From the NCBI RefSeq assembly GCF_008087085.1, contig NZ_VIYJ01000011.1, positions 1 to 64,000 on the forward strand: a stretch of 64,000 nt of DNA, in the 5' to 3' direction. Below the pieces are notes generated by a model. The model was not told the DNA's origin, did no database searches, and saw only the letters and a list, made by a program, of their open reading frames with translations. How positions within the stretch are numbered: the stretch's first letter is position 1; each line of letters starts with the position of its first letter. Shown in pieces: positions 17,852 through 26,000 of the stretch. Source of the DNA: Nocardioides rubriscoriae (GTDB lineage Bacteria; Actinomycetota; Actinomycetes; Propionibacteriales; Nocardioidaceae). The position numbers and the translations under genes were made by a program.

Positions 17852-17867
17852 GCCGGATCGATCCGGC
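17852..17867. promoter_or_regulatory. Perfect 16-bp palindrome upstream of the lysyl oxidase gene
   Basis: GCCGGATCGATCCGGC is fully self-complementary and lies about 50 nt upstream of the GTG at 17801. It could be an operator, or a stem-loop ending the solute-binding protein transcript. Confidence 0.4.
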
Positions 17868-17943
17868 CCGGGTGGCGGATAGTGCCTACGTCATTTGTGC
17901 GTCACCCGGCCCGGGGTCGTCAGCCGGCTGGGTGCGCGAGTGG

Positions 17944-19308
17944 CTACCGGTAGCCGTCGTTGGCGTCGAGGTCGGCCTGAACCCGCTCGGTGCCGACGCG
18001 CAGTGCTTGCCTCCAGTCCCCACCGGTCAGAGCCGCTGACACCGCGGAGGAGAACTGCGCGCTCAGCGTGGGGTAGGCGGGGGTGGCCGGGCGGGGGACC
18101 GACACGCACGAGGTCGTCGGCGGTGCGTCGGCACAGCTGGCCAGGAGCTGTGCCGCGAAGAGCCGCAACGGCCCCTGGGGTCCGTAGAGGTCGGACCGGT
18201 CCAGGGCGTCGTCCGTCCCGGGCACGGCACCGTTGGCATCGGTCATCCGCAGCACCTGGTCGGTGCCCAGCAGGTAGGTCAGGAAGGTGGCGGCCGCCTG
18301 CTGGTTCCGGCTCGACTTCGTGATCGCCCAGGACCAGCTGCCCTGACCGGACTTCGAGCCGTGGCCGAGGTCGGGCTGCGGCAGGACGAGCAGGTCGTCG
18401 CCCAGGGCTGCGGCGTAGTCGCGGTAGACCCAGTGGCCGACCCACGACAACGCCACTGACCTGCTCGTGAAGGCGTCGTCCCGGGTGTCCGGGTCGACGT
18501 ACGGTGCCCACTCGGCCAGGGTCCCCAGCGCGCGGACTGCGGCGTCGCCGTCGAGATGGCCCACCGGGCTCAGGGTGTCGTGGTCGATCAAGTCCCCTCC
18601 GGCGGACGCGACCAGCGGCGCGAACCCGTAGGTGAGCCACTCGCCGACACCGTAGTTGAGCTTCAGGTCGAGCACCCTGGCGTCGTCGTCGCGCGCGGCG
18701 AGCCGGGCCAGCACACGAGAGAACTCCGCGGCCGTCCAGGCGTCGTCGGGCCCCGTGGGCCAGGCGACGTGTGCTGCGCGCAGCTGCCGACGGTCCGCGT
18801 AGAGGCCGAGGCCCGAGTCGAACACCGCCACCGAGTAGGTACGACCGTCGACCTGCCCCTGGGTCCGCAACGACGTCAGCTGGGCGTTCACGATCTCGGT
18901 GGGCAGGAGCTGGTCCAGGTCGGCGAGCTGGTCCTGGTAGACGTAGCTGTCGACGAGAGGGCCGTCGATCTCAGCGACGTCAGGGACCTCGCGCGCGGCC
19001 ACCGCGGTCTGCAGCGCGTCGTTGTAGTCGCCCTCGGCGACCGTCCTGACCGTCACCCTGATGTCCGGGTGGGTGGCGTTGAAGTCGTCGACCTGGTCGG
19101 CGAAGACGCGGGCCTCGGCGTCGGTGCCGGCGTGGCGCCAGACGATAAGAGCGCGGACCTCGGTGTCGGTGCTGCTGTCCCTGCTGGGCGTCGTGCACCC
19201 GACCAACGAGCCGGCGAGGCAGGTGACCAGCAGCGCAGCGACCGCGACGATGCCGGCCCGCGCAGGGGGGTGCCGACGGTCTGCCTTGTGCGAATCGGCT
19301 CCGGTCAC
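17944..19308 (-). CDS. Extracellular solute-binding lipoprotein (sugar-type SBP)
   Basis: A 454-residue substrate-binding lipoprotein of ABC-type carbohydrate uptake systems. The signal ends in a lipobox (LAGSLVGCTT), and the mature part has the family layout: ALIVWRH, DDFNATHPDIRVTVRTV, VPDVAEIDGPLV, GRTYSVAVFDSGLGLYADRR, and the late AFTSRSVALSWVGHW and GSWSWAITKSSRNQQAAATFL. No permease or ATPase gene is adjacent. The gene is divergent from a sensor kinase, with only 65 nt between starts, so it may present ligand to that kinase. Confidence 0.85.
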   Translation of the reverse strand: MTGADSHKADRRHPPARAGIVAVAALLVTCLAGSLVGCTTPSRDSSTDTEVRALIVWRHAGTDAEARVFADQVDDFNATHPDIRVTVRTVAEGDYNDALQTAVAAREVPDVAEIDGPLVDSYVYQDQLADLDQLLPTEIVNAQLTSLRTQGQVDGRTYSVAVFDSGLGLYADRRQLRAAHVAWPTGPDDAWTAAEFSRVLARLAARDDDARVLDLKLNYGVGEWLTYGFAPLVASAGGDLIDHDTLSPVGHLDGDAAVRALGTLAEWAPYVDPDTRDDAFTSRSVALSWVGHWVYRDYAAALGDDLLVLPQPDLGHGSKSGQGSWSWAITKSSRNQQAAATFLTYLLGTDQVLRMTDANGAVPGTDDALDRSDLYGPQGPLRLFAAQLLASCADAPPTTSCVSVPRPATPAYPTLSAQFSSAVSAALTGGDWRQALRVGTERVQADLDANDGYR

Positions 19309-19314
19309 CGGCCC

Positions 19315-19320
19315 AATGTG
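19315..19320 (-). promoter_or_regulatory. -10-like box of the solute-binding protein gene
   Basis: CACATT on the minus strand, 6 nt before the GTG at 19308. It fixes that GTG as the start. Confidence 0.4.
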
Positions 19321-19373
19321 TCACCTTGAAGTGGTCACGAACCGACGTATGGCGGGAGCCGGGAGGAAATGTT

Positions 19374-20810
19374 GTGCGGACACGTGCCTCGCTCCTCTCC
19401 TCGGTGGTGCTCGGGGTCGTGCTCGTGGCCCTCGGGGTGACGTCGTGGTCAGCGGTTCAGTCCATGCGTGAGGCGCAGCAGGAGACGCTGCGGACCCGCG
19501 AGTCGGCGATCGCCTACAGCGACATCCGAGCAGCGGTCGCGGGTGAGGCCGTGGCCGAGGCCGGGTACCGGCGGGCGCCGAGCGCAGCAGCCCGACTGCG
19601 TCTCGACTCCTCGATCGCTGCGACCGACGACGCACTCACCACGGCACACACGGCCACCGAACGACGTGACGGCCCGATCCTGGCCAACCTCAAGCTGCTC
19701 AACCAGCGCTACGTGGACCAGGTGCGCTCGACCCTGGACGCCCCGGTGGCCCCCGGAGGGGACGACCGCGTGGCCGGTCCTGCCCTCGACTCCATTCAGC
19801 AGCTGCTCGAGGCGTCGATCGCCAGCCATCGAGCAGATCTCAAGCGTGCCACCCGACAGGAGATCGAGGTGACCCAGCGCTTGGGCTGGGAACTCCCCGC
19901 CGCATTCGCCCTGGCCCTCGCCGTCGTCGGGTGGACCCTTCGCAGGCTGCTGAAGGAGCACCGGCGCATGGGGGAGGACGCAGCCCTCGCCACCGAGCTC
20001 GCCCGGACACGGGCGGAGCTCCTTGCGGAGGAGACTCGACAGCTGGGCATCCTTCGCGACCTCGAGCACTCGCGCGAGAGCTTCCTCGCCATGGTCAGCC
20101 ATGACCTCACCAACCCGATCATGGTCATCGACTGGTACGCCGAGCTCATCACCGCGGAGGACGGGGCGTCACCCGAGGTGGTGCGCCAGGCGTCCGTCAT
20201 CCGCGATCGCGCCAGGCAGGTGCAGCGACTGGTGACCGACCTCGGGCAGGGGGGTTCGCCGATCGACGTTGCCGAGACGGTCGAGCTCGACCTGTCCGCA
20301 CTGGTCCGTGACGCGGTCGAGGCCAGTCGAGGTCGCGCGAGGACCTCCCACGTCGACCTGACGTGCACCAGCTGTGCCGTCGCCCTGATCAGCGGTGATC
20401 CCGACCGCCTGCGCCAGGTGGTCGACAACCTCGTGGGCAACGCCATCAAGTTCACGCCGGCGGCCGGCCGCGTCGAGGTCTCGGTGGCCACCGTCGGGAC
20501 ACAGGCCGTGCTGAGGGTGCGTGACACCGGGATAGGCATCCCCGCCGACGAGCTGGATCGCGTCTTCGATGCCTACTTCCGCGCCTCCTCCGCCACTGCG
20601 GAGGGCATCGACGGCACCGGTCTGGGTCTCGCCATCTCGCAGTCGATCGTCGAAGGCCACCAGGGAACCCTGCGTGCAGAGGCTGTGGCGCCCAGCGGCA
20701 CGCTCTTCGAGATGCGGATTCCGCTCGTGGTCGCCGACGCCGACGGGTCGGCCGAGGAGCCGGTCCATCCCCAGGCCTGCGACCTCGCCTCACTCGTCCT
20801 GGCCGAGTGA
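19374..20810 (+). CDS. Membrane sensor histidine kinase
   Basis: A 478-residue kinase. TM1 is at about residues 6-28 (LLSSVVLGVVLVALGV), followed by a CHASE3-like helical sensor of about 150 residues, TM2 (LPAAFALALAVVGWTL), a coiled coil, and a HisKA domain with the phospho-acceptor in FLAMVSHDLTNPIMVI. HATPase motifs are DNLVGNAIKFTP (N), DTGIGIP (G1), VFDAYFRAS (F) and GTGLGLAISQ (G2). No response regulator is adjacent. The GTG at 19374 is chosen for the strong GGGAGGAAA site 4-10 nt upstream. It is divergent from a solute-binding lipoprotein. Confidence 0.92.
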   Translation: MRTRASLLSSVVLGVVLVALGVTSWSAVQSMREAQQETLRTRESAIAYSDIRAAVAGEAVAEAGYRRAPSAAARLRLDSSIAATDDALTTAHTATERRDGPILANLKLLNQRYVDQVRSTLDAPVAPGGDDRVAGPALDSIQQLLEASIASHRADLKRATRQEIEVTQRLGWELPAAFALALAVVGWTLRRLLKEHRRMGEDAALATELARTRAELLAEETRQLGILRDLEHSRESFLAMVSHDLTNPIMVIDWYAELITAEDGASPEVVRQASVIRDRARQVQRLVTDLGQGGSPIDVAETVELDLSALVRDAVEASRGRARTSHVDLTCTSCAVALISGDPDRLRQVVDNLVGNAIKFTPAAGRVEVSVATVGTQAVLRVRDTGIGIPADELDRVFDAYFRASSATAEGIDGTGLGLAISQSIVEGHQGTLRAEAVAPSGTLFEMRIPLVVADADGSAEEPVHPQACDLASLVLAE

Positions 20811-20836
20811 CGCCCGACCCCGTGGGCTGACCTGCG

Positions 20837-21616
20837 TCATCGCGGGAAGACGGCGGCCAGGTCCCGTCGTACGACGCGGGCGGAGGCGACCAGGCGCAGC
20901 AGGACCGCGCAGGTGATGGCCTGGGCCGCCAGCAGCCCGATCAGCACCAGCACCTGGGCCGAGCCGGCCTCCAGCGGTGTCCCGCCGCCCAGGAGCACAC
21001 CCACGAACGCGCCGGGCAGCGTGACCAGGCCCACCGTGCGGGTCTGGTCGAGCCCGGGGGTCAACGCCTCGCGCGCCGACGGCTCGAGCACCAGGTACGC
21101 CGCCTCCGACGACGGCAGGCCGAGCGCGAGCGCCGCCTCGTAGGCGCCGTGCTGGGCGAGCAGCTCGTCGGCGGCCCGGCGCCCCGTCAGGGTCGCCGCG
21201 GTCATCGTGTTGCCGATGACGATGCCGGCCACGGGGATGATGCCGGCGCCGTTGAAGGGGATCACCCCGGAACCGAGGCTGAGGACCAGCACCGGCAGGG
21301 CGCCGGCCGCGATCGCCAGGGCCACCCAGCCGGCCTGGTGCGTCGGCGCGCCGAGCCGCCGGCTCGCGGTCGCCGTCGCGACGACGTACATCACCATCGC
21401 GAAGGCCAGCGCCCCCCACAGCGAGGAGAGCAGTGCTCCGATCACCGCGGAGACCGCGGCGAGCTGGACGACCGCCCGGGCCGCCGCCGTCAGGTGGTCG
21501 CGACCGACACCCAACCGCCCGACGGCCGACGCGAGGGCGGCGATCGCGACCAGCGCCACCAGCACGACGGCGAGCCGCCAGTCGGGTTGCGGCGCGGCGG
21601 CCACCAGGGGGTGCAC
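20837..21616 (-). CDS. FetB/UPF0014 family ABC transporter permease
   Basis: A 259-residue integral membrane protein with about seven hydrophobic segments. It resembles the UPF0014 family that includes E. coli FetB, a permease linked to iron export and peroxide resistance. Typical blocks are ARAVVQLAAV, PFNGAGIIPVAGIVIGNTM, ALGLPSSEAA and TRTVGLVTLPGAFVGVLLGG. The partner ATPase FetA is not in the neighbourhood. The start is supported by a -10 box. Confidence 0.82.
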   Translation of the reverse strand: MHPLVAAAPQPDWRLAVVLVALVAIAALASAVGRLGVGRDHLTAAARAVVQLAAVSAVIGALLSSLWGALAFAMVMYVVATATASRRLGAPTHQAGWVALAIAAGALPVLVLSLGSGVIPFNGAGIIPVAGIVIGNTMTAATLTGRRAADELLAQHGAYEAALALGLPSSEAAYLVLEPSAREALTPGLDQTRTVGLVTLPGAFVGVLLGGGTPLEAGSAQVLVLIGLLAAQAITCAVLLRLVASARVVRRDLAAVFPR

Positions 21617-21622
21617 ACCCCG

Positions 21623-21628
21623 AGGTTA
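21623..21628 (-). promoter_or_regulatory. -10 box of the FetB-like permease gene
   Basis: TAACCT on the minus strand, 6 nt before the GTG at 21616. Confidence 0.5.
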
Positions 21629-21716
21629 GGGCGTGCCCTGCGGTCCCGCGCCCTGATGACCTCGGACCCTGCCGGCGCGCTCCGCGGACGTCGACGCTGC
21701 GAGCAGGAGGTGCACC

Positions 21717-22673
21717 GTGCTGTGGACAGCGACCGCCGAGCGCTCGCGCGTCGACGTGCTCGTCGAGCGGTGCGTCGCCGACGGCGTGATCACCGCGGAG
21801 CAGGCCGAGGTGATGCGTGGCTAAGCCCGGGCCGAGCGCGCGGGGGAGTCGCGCGACCGCCTGCCGGCCCTCGAGGTGGTCGGCTACCTGGGCGGGGTGC
21901 TGTGCCTGGTCGGCGCGATCCTCGTCGGCGCCCGCTTCTGGGGCGACCTCGGCACGCCGTGGCGTACGGCGGTCCTCGGCCTGAGCGCCGCGGCCCTGCT
22001 GACCGCCGGTGCGGTCGTGCCGGCCGACGACGGTCTCGGGTCACGTCTCCGTTCGGTCTTCTGGCTCGTGTCGCTGGGGTGCCTGGCGGGCCTGCTCGTC
22101 GTGGTGGGGGACCAGGTGCTCGACCTGGGCCACAGCAGCGTCGCCCTCCTCGCCGCCGGCGGGTGCGCGCTCGGCGCGGCCGTGCTGTGGTCCCTGCACC
22201 CGACGCCGCCGCCGCAGCAGGTCGCGATGATGGTCGCCCTGGCCGTCACGCTCGCCACCGCGGTCGACCGGGTGTCGCAGCAGCCGGACCTCCCCGGGCT
22301 CGGGGTCTGGGTGGTCGGGGTGGCCTGGGCGCTGAGCGGGTGGGCGGGCCTGCTGTCCCCGCAGCGGATGACCGCCGTGCTCGGCTCGGCCATGGCGGTG
22401 TTCGGGGCGATGCTGACCGCCGGCTCCGACGCCGGGATGCTGCTGCTGACCGCCACCATCGTCGTGGTGGTGGCCGTTGCGATCCTCGTCCACGACCTGG
22501 CGCTGCTCGCGGTGGGAGCCGTGAGCGCCGTGCTCGACCTGCCCGCGACGATGAACCGCTGGTTCCCCGACTCGGTCGCGGCCGCGCTGCTGCTGGTGAT
22601 CGCCGGGCTCGCCATGGTCTCCGGCGCGGTCGTGATCGCCCGGCGCGGGCGTCGTACGACACCGGACGGGTGA
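21717..22673 (+). pseudogene. DUF2157-like multi-pass membrane protein interrupted by an in-frame TAA
   Basis: A GTG at 21717 behind a textbook AGGAGG site opens a frame encoding a short helical N-terminus (VDVLVERCVADGVITAEQAEVMRG). TAA at 21822-21824 stops it after 35 codons. The same frame then continues without break as ARAERAGESRDRLPALEVVGYLGG and a run of seven or more hydrophobic helices to 22673. The layout, a small soluble N-terminus followed by many helices, is that of DUF2157-type membrane proteins. A C-to-T change turning CAA (Gln) into TAA explains it simply. A sequencing error or restart at the GTG at 21876 is possible. Confidence 0.7.
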
Positions 22674-22697
22674 CCCGCAGCACCCCACCGACCGCAC

Positions 22698-22703
22698 TAG
22701 GTT
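22698..22703 (+). promoter_or_regulatory. -10 box of the 22.7-kb lipoprotein gene
   Basis: TAGGTT, 6 nt before the ATG at 22710. Confidence 0.5.
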
Positions 22704-22709
22704 GGCCCG

Positions 22710-23111
22710 ATGACCCGTGGTGTGCTCCCTGCCGTCGTCGTGCTCGCCCTCGGACTCGGTCTCGCCGGCTGCGGCGACGACGAGTCGCCCTCGGCGTCCG
22801 GCGCCACCACTGCGCCGGCCGGGTCCGGCGCCGACGCCGTGGTCGCCGAGGTGACCTCGGTCGCCCCCGCCCTCGAGAGCTACTACCGCGGCGGGCCCTA
22901 CCCGCAGACGCTCGACGAGGCGGTCTCCACCCTCGCCCCCGCCGGGATCACGCTCTCGCCCGGCACCGAGGTCGGCGGCTACACCTACGACCCCGACGCG
23001 GTGGAGTTCGTCTTGTGCCTGCAGGACGCCGACGGCGCGTGGGCCTCCTACGACACGGCCCCCATGGGCGTGCGTGACTCCGGCACCAGCGGCGGTTGCC
23101 CCGCCCCGTAG
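22710..23111 (+). CDS. Small lipoprotein of unknown function
   Basis: A 133-residue protein with a lipoprotein signal (VVVLALGLGLAGCGDDE), a low-complexity Ser/Ala/Thr linker and a domain of about 85 residues: VAPALESYYRGGPYPQTLDEAVSTL then YTYDPDAVEFVLCLQDADGAWASYDTA. The second part recalls the extracellular domain of pilin-like (type II secretion G-type) proteins, which also have YYxxxxxYPxTL. I do not claim that function. Confidence 0.75.
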   Translation: MTRGVLPAVVVLALGLGLAGCGDDESPSASGATTAPAGSGADAVVAEVTSVAPALESYYRGGPYPQTLDEAVSTLAPAGITLSPGTEVGGYTYDPDAVEFVLCLQDADGAWASYDTAPMGVRDSGTSGGCPAP

Positions 23112-23199
23112 CCGGCTGGACCCGCGCGTGGGGCCAACGATCACCGGGGGCCCGCCCGCCGTTCACCCGCCGGCCACCGGGGCCCGATGGGGTCCGACC

Positions 23200-24336
23200 A
23201 TGACCTCTCGGACCCTTCGTCACGCAGCCCCCGTCGCCCTCCTGGCCGCCGCCGCGCTCAGCATCTTCACCCTGCCTGCCGACGCGGCCCCCGACCGGGG
23301 CGCTCACCACGCCGACTCCCGCCAGCGCGTCCGGCAGCTCGCCTCCCCGCTCGTCTTCGGCCACCGCGGCGCCTCCGGCTACCGCCCCGAGCACACGCTC
23401 GCGAGCTACGAGCTGGCGATCCGGCTCGGCGCCGACTACATCGAGCCCGACCTGGTCTCGACCAAGGACGGCGTCCTGGTCGCCCGTCACGAGAACGAGA
23501 TCAGCGGCACCACCGACGTCGCCGACCACCCCGAGTTCGCCGACCGTCGTACGACCAAGAGCATCGACGGCGTCCAGGTGACCGGCTGGTTCACCGAGGA
23601 CTTCACCCTCGCCGAGCTCAAGACCCTGCGCGCCAAGGAGCGCCTGCCGCAGGTGCGCCCGGGCAACACCCGCTACGACGGCCGCTTCGAGATCCCCACC
23701 CTCACCGAGGTCCTGCGCCTGGTGCGCACGTGGGAGAAGAAGCTGCACACCACGATCGGCGTCGCCCCCGAGACCAAGCACCCGACCTACTTCGACTCCA
23801 TCGGGCTGTCCCTCGAGGAGCCCCTGGTCGCCACGCTCGACCGCTTCGGCCTCGACCGCAGGAAGAGCCCGGTCGTCATCCAGTCCTTCGAGGTCTCCAA
23901 CCTCCAGGAGCTCGACCACCTCACCGACGTCCCGCTGGTGCAGCTGACCGGCGCCAGCGGCGGCCCGTTCGACCTCAGCGCCCAGGGCACCACCTACGCC
24001 CAGATCACCTCCGCCGAGGGCCTGCGGAAGGTCGCCCGGTACGCCGACTGGATCGGCCCCGACAAGATCCAGGTCCTGCCCCGCGACGTCGCCGGCGCCA
24101 CCGGCCGCCCCTCGGACCTCGTGCGCGACGCCCACCGTGCCGGCGTGCGCGTCGTGGTCTACACGGTGCGCGACGAGAACCAGTTCCTGCCGACCAACTT
24201 CCGCACCGGCACCGACCCCAACGCCAAGGGCGACGTGCGCGGCGAGGTCGAGTCGCTGCTCGACGCCGGCATCGACGGCCTCTTCTGCGACTACGCCGAC
24301 TCCTGCGTCGACGCGCGGGACGGCTGGGTGGAGTGA
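23200..24336 (+). CDS. Secreted glycerophosphodiester phosphodiesterase
   Basis: A 378-residue exported GDPD that hydrolyses glycerophosphodiesters to glycerol 3-phosphate and an alcohol. A signal peptide (VALLAAAALSIFTLPADA) precedes the TIM barrel with the catalytic and metal motifs VFGHRGASGYRPEHT and YIEPDLVSTKDGVLVARHE. VAPETKH, SFEVSNLQ and VVVYTVRDENQ mark the rest of the barrel, and LDAGIDGLFCDYAD ends it. Length matches the GlpQ-type secreted subgroup. The ATG at 23200 is chosen because it starts directly before the signal peptide. Confidence 0.93.
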   Translation: MTSRTLRHAAPVALLAAAALSIFTLPADAAPDRGAHHADSRQRVRQLASPLVFGHRGASGYRPEHTLASYELAIRLGADYIEPDLVSTKDGVLVARHENEISGTTDVADHPEFADRRTTKSIDGVQVTGWFTEDFTLAELKTLRAKERLPQVRPGNTRYDGRFEIPTLTEVLRLVRTWEKKLHTTIGVAPETKHPTYFDSIGLSLEEPLVATLDRFGLDRRKSPVVIQSFEVSNLQELDHLTDVPLVQLTGASGGPFDLSAQGTTYAQITSAEGLRKVARYADWIGPDKIQVLPRDVAGATGRPSDLVRDAHRAGVRVVVYTVRDENQFLPTNFRTGTDPNAKGDVRGEVESLLDAGIDGLFCDYADSCVDARDGWVE

Positions 24337-24353
24337 CCCCGCGACCTGGCCAC

Positions 24354-24359
24354 TAGCCT
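24354..24359 (+). promoter_or_regulatory. -10 box of the HIT gene
   Basis: TAGCCT, 6 nt before the ATG at 24366. Confidence 0.5.
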
Positions 24360-24365
24360 CGGGGG

Positions 24366-24779
24366 ATGGCCAAGCCGTGCGTGTTCTGCGCGATCGTGAC
24401 CGGGGAGGCCGAGGCCCACGTCGTGCTCGACGAGCCGGCGTTCCTCGGCTTCCTCGACGTGCGCCCGGTCTTCAAGGGTCACGTGCTCCTGGTGCCCCGC
24501 ACGCACCTCGGGACCCTGCCCGACCTCCCGGCGGAGCACCGCGACGGTTTCCTCGCGGCGGCCCAGCGCATCGCGACCGCGGTCAAGGACGGGCTGGGCG
24601 CGCAGGGCAGCTTCGTGGCGATCAACAACACGGTCAGCCAGTCGGTCCCGCACCTGCACCTCCACGTCGTCCCGCGCACCAAGGGCGACGGCCTGCGGGG
24701 CTTCTTCTGGCCGCGCACCACGTACGCCGACGGCGAGGCCGCGTCGTACGCCGAGCGCCTGAGAGAAGCGCTCGGCTGA
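24366..24779 (+). CDS. HIT-family nucleotide hydrolase
   Basis: A 137-residue histidine triad protein. It has the N-terminal zinc-type CVFCAIV pair, FLDVRPVFKGHVLLVPRTH, and the triad PHLHLHVVPR near residues 96-105. Members hydrolyse AMP- or ADP-linked nucleotides; the exact substrate is not predictable. Length is normal. Confidence 0.92.
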   Translation: MAKPCVFCAIVTGEAEAHVVLDEPAFLGFLDVRPVFKGHVLLVPRTHLGTLPDLPAEHRDGFLAAAQRIATAVKDGLGAQGSFVAINNTVSQSVPHLHLHVVPRTKGDGLRGFFWPRTTYADGEAASYAERLREALG

Positions 24780-24817
24780 CAGGCAACCCAACGCCCGCCC
24801 CGCGCGTCTGTACAGGC

Positions 24818-24904
24818 ATGACCAAGACGCTTCTCGGAACGTTCTTCATCGTGGTGATGACCGTCGTCGCCTTCGCCCTGCAGGCCCCGATCGGGCCGAC
24901 CTGA
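24818..24904 (+). CDS. Possible 28-residue membrane peptide
   Basis: ATG to TGA encoding MTKTLLGTFFIVVMTVVAFA and a short tail QAPIGPT: one amphipathic-to-hydrophobic helix. It fills the gap between the HIT gene and the fabG-like gene. There is no clear Shine-Dalgarno sequence or -10 box at the right distance, so it may be chance. Confidence 0.3.
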   Translation: MTKTLLGTFFIVVMTVVAFALQAPIGPT

Positions 24905-24913
24905 CCCACCCTC

Positions 24914-24919
24914 TACCGT
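24914..24919 (+). promoter_or_regulatory. -10 box upstream of the FabG-type gene
   Basis: TACCGT places the transcript start near 24926. That gives a leader of about 30 nt with AGAGGAG before the ATG at 24957, so this message is not leaderless. Confidence 0.4.
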
Positions 24920-24956
24920 GGGCCTCGTCCAGACCACCGACAGAGGAGTCACCACG

Positions 24957-25724
24957 ATGGGTCGCTACGACGGGCGCGTTGCCGTCATCACCGGATCGGC
25001 GCGAGGCATCGGCTTCGGCATCGCCACGCGACTGGCCGAGGAGGGCGCGTCGATCGCCGTCGTCGACCTCGACGAGGCCGCCGCCGCCGACGCCGCCGCA
25101 CGCCTGCCGCTGGCCGAGGGCGCCAAGGCCATCGGCATCGGCGCCGACATCAGCAACGCCGAGGCCGTCGACGCCGCCATCGCGCGCGTCGTCGCCGAGC
25201 TCGGCGGCATCCACGTGCTCGTCAACAACGCCGGCATCACCCGCGACAACCTGCTGTTCAAGATGACCGAGGACGACTGGGACCTCGTGATGAACGTCCA
25301 CCTCAAGGGCGCGTTCCTCATGACCAAGGCCGCCCAGGCCCACTTCGTGGAGCAGAAGTACGGCAAGATCCTCAACCTCTCGAGCGTCTCCGCGCTCGGC
25401 AACCGCGGCCAGACCAACTACTCCGCGGCCAAGATGGGCATTCAGGGCTTCACCCGCACCCTCGGCATCGAGCTCGGCCGCTACGGCATCAACGCCAACG
25501 CCATCGCCCCCGGGTTCATCGCCACCGAGATGACCGACGCGACCGCGGCCCGCGTCGGCGTCAGCGTCGAGGACTTCCGCGCCGCCGCCGCCGAGGCCAA
25601 CCCGGTCAAGCGCGTCGGGTTCCCCGAGGACATCGCCGCCGCGGCTGCGTTCCTGTGCAGCGACGAGGCCTCCTACATCACCGGCCAGACCCTCTACGTC
25701 GACGGCGGCGCCAAGCTCGGCTGA
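24957..25724 (+). CDS. 3-oxoacyl-ACP reductase-like short-chain dehydrogenase
   Basis: A 255-residue SDR of the FabG type, probably reducing 3-oxoacyl-ACP or 3-oxoacyl-CoA with NAD(P)H. Motifs are the cofactor loop ITGSARGIGFG, LVNNAGIT, the catalytic Ser in ILNLSSVSALG, YxxxK in TNYSAAKMG and the late VDGGAKLG. Actinobacteria have many FabG paralogues, so the exact pathway is open. The ATG at 24957 follows AGAGGAG at 8 nt. Confidence 0.88.
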   Translation: MGRYDGRVAVITGSARGIGFGIATRLAEEGASIAVVDLDEAAAADAAARLPLAEGAKAIGIGADISNAEAVDAAIARVVAELGGIHVLVNNAGITRDNLLFKMTEDDWDLVMNVHLKGAFLMTKAAQAHFVEQKYGKILNLSSVSALGNRGQTNYSAAKMGIQGFTRTLGIELGRYGINANAIAPGFIATEMTDATAARVGVSVEDFRAAAAEANPVKRVGFPEDIAAAAAFLCSDEASYITGQTLYVDGGAKLG

Positions 25725-25746
25725 ATGGTCGCCTCCGGCGGGCCTG

Positions 25747-25809
25747 CGTCTCGCTGGCCGCCCATGCCTGGCACTGCTGCCGCCGGCCTGGGTGGCGGCC
25801 GCCGAGACG
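25747..25809 (+). terminator. Possible terminator hairpin after the FabG-type gene
   Basis: GTCTCG and TGGCCGCC (25748-25762) pair with GGCGGCC and CGAGAC (25794-25808) across a loop of about 30 nt, with a small internal mismatch. The rest of the gap up to 26000 shows no gene. Confidence 0.4.
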
Positions 25810-26000
25810 CCGGGCCCGCCTCCGGCTCCGTGCGCCCCGTGGTCGGCCTGGGTCCGTGGTCGGGGCGCCGTTGAGGGCGACCACAGCCGACTCGCCGAGG
25901 CGATGTCCCACGCGCGGCGGCGTACGGCGCCCACACTGGGTCCATAAGTCCACCGACTCGATAGACCAAAGTCCGACGGCGACCCGGAAGGATCTTCCCC

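Noticed and set aside
21822..21824. Frameshift rather than nonsense in the DUF2157-like gene
   Set aside because: The upstream and downstream parts are in the same frame.
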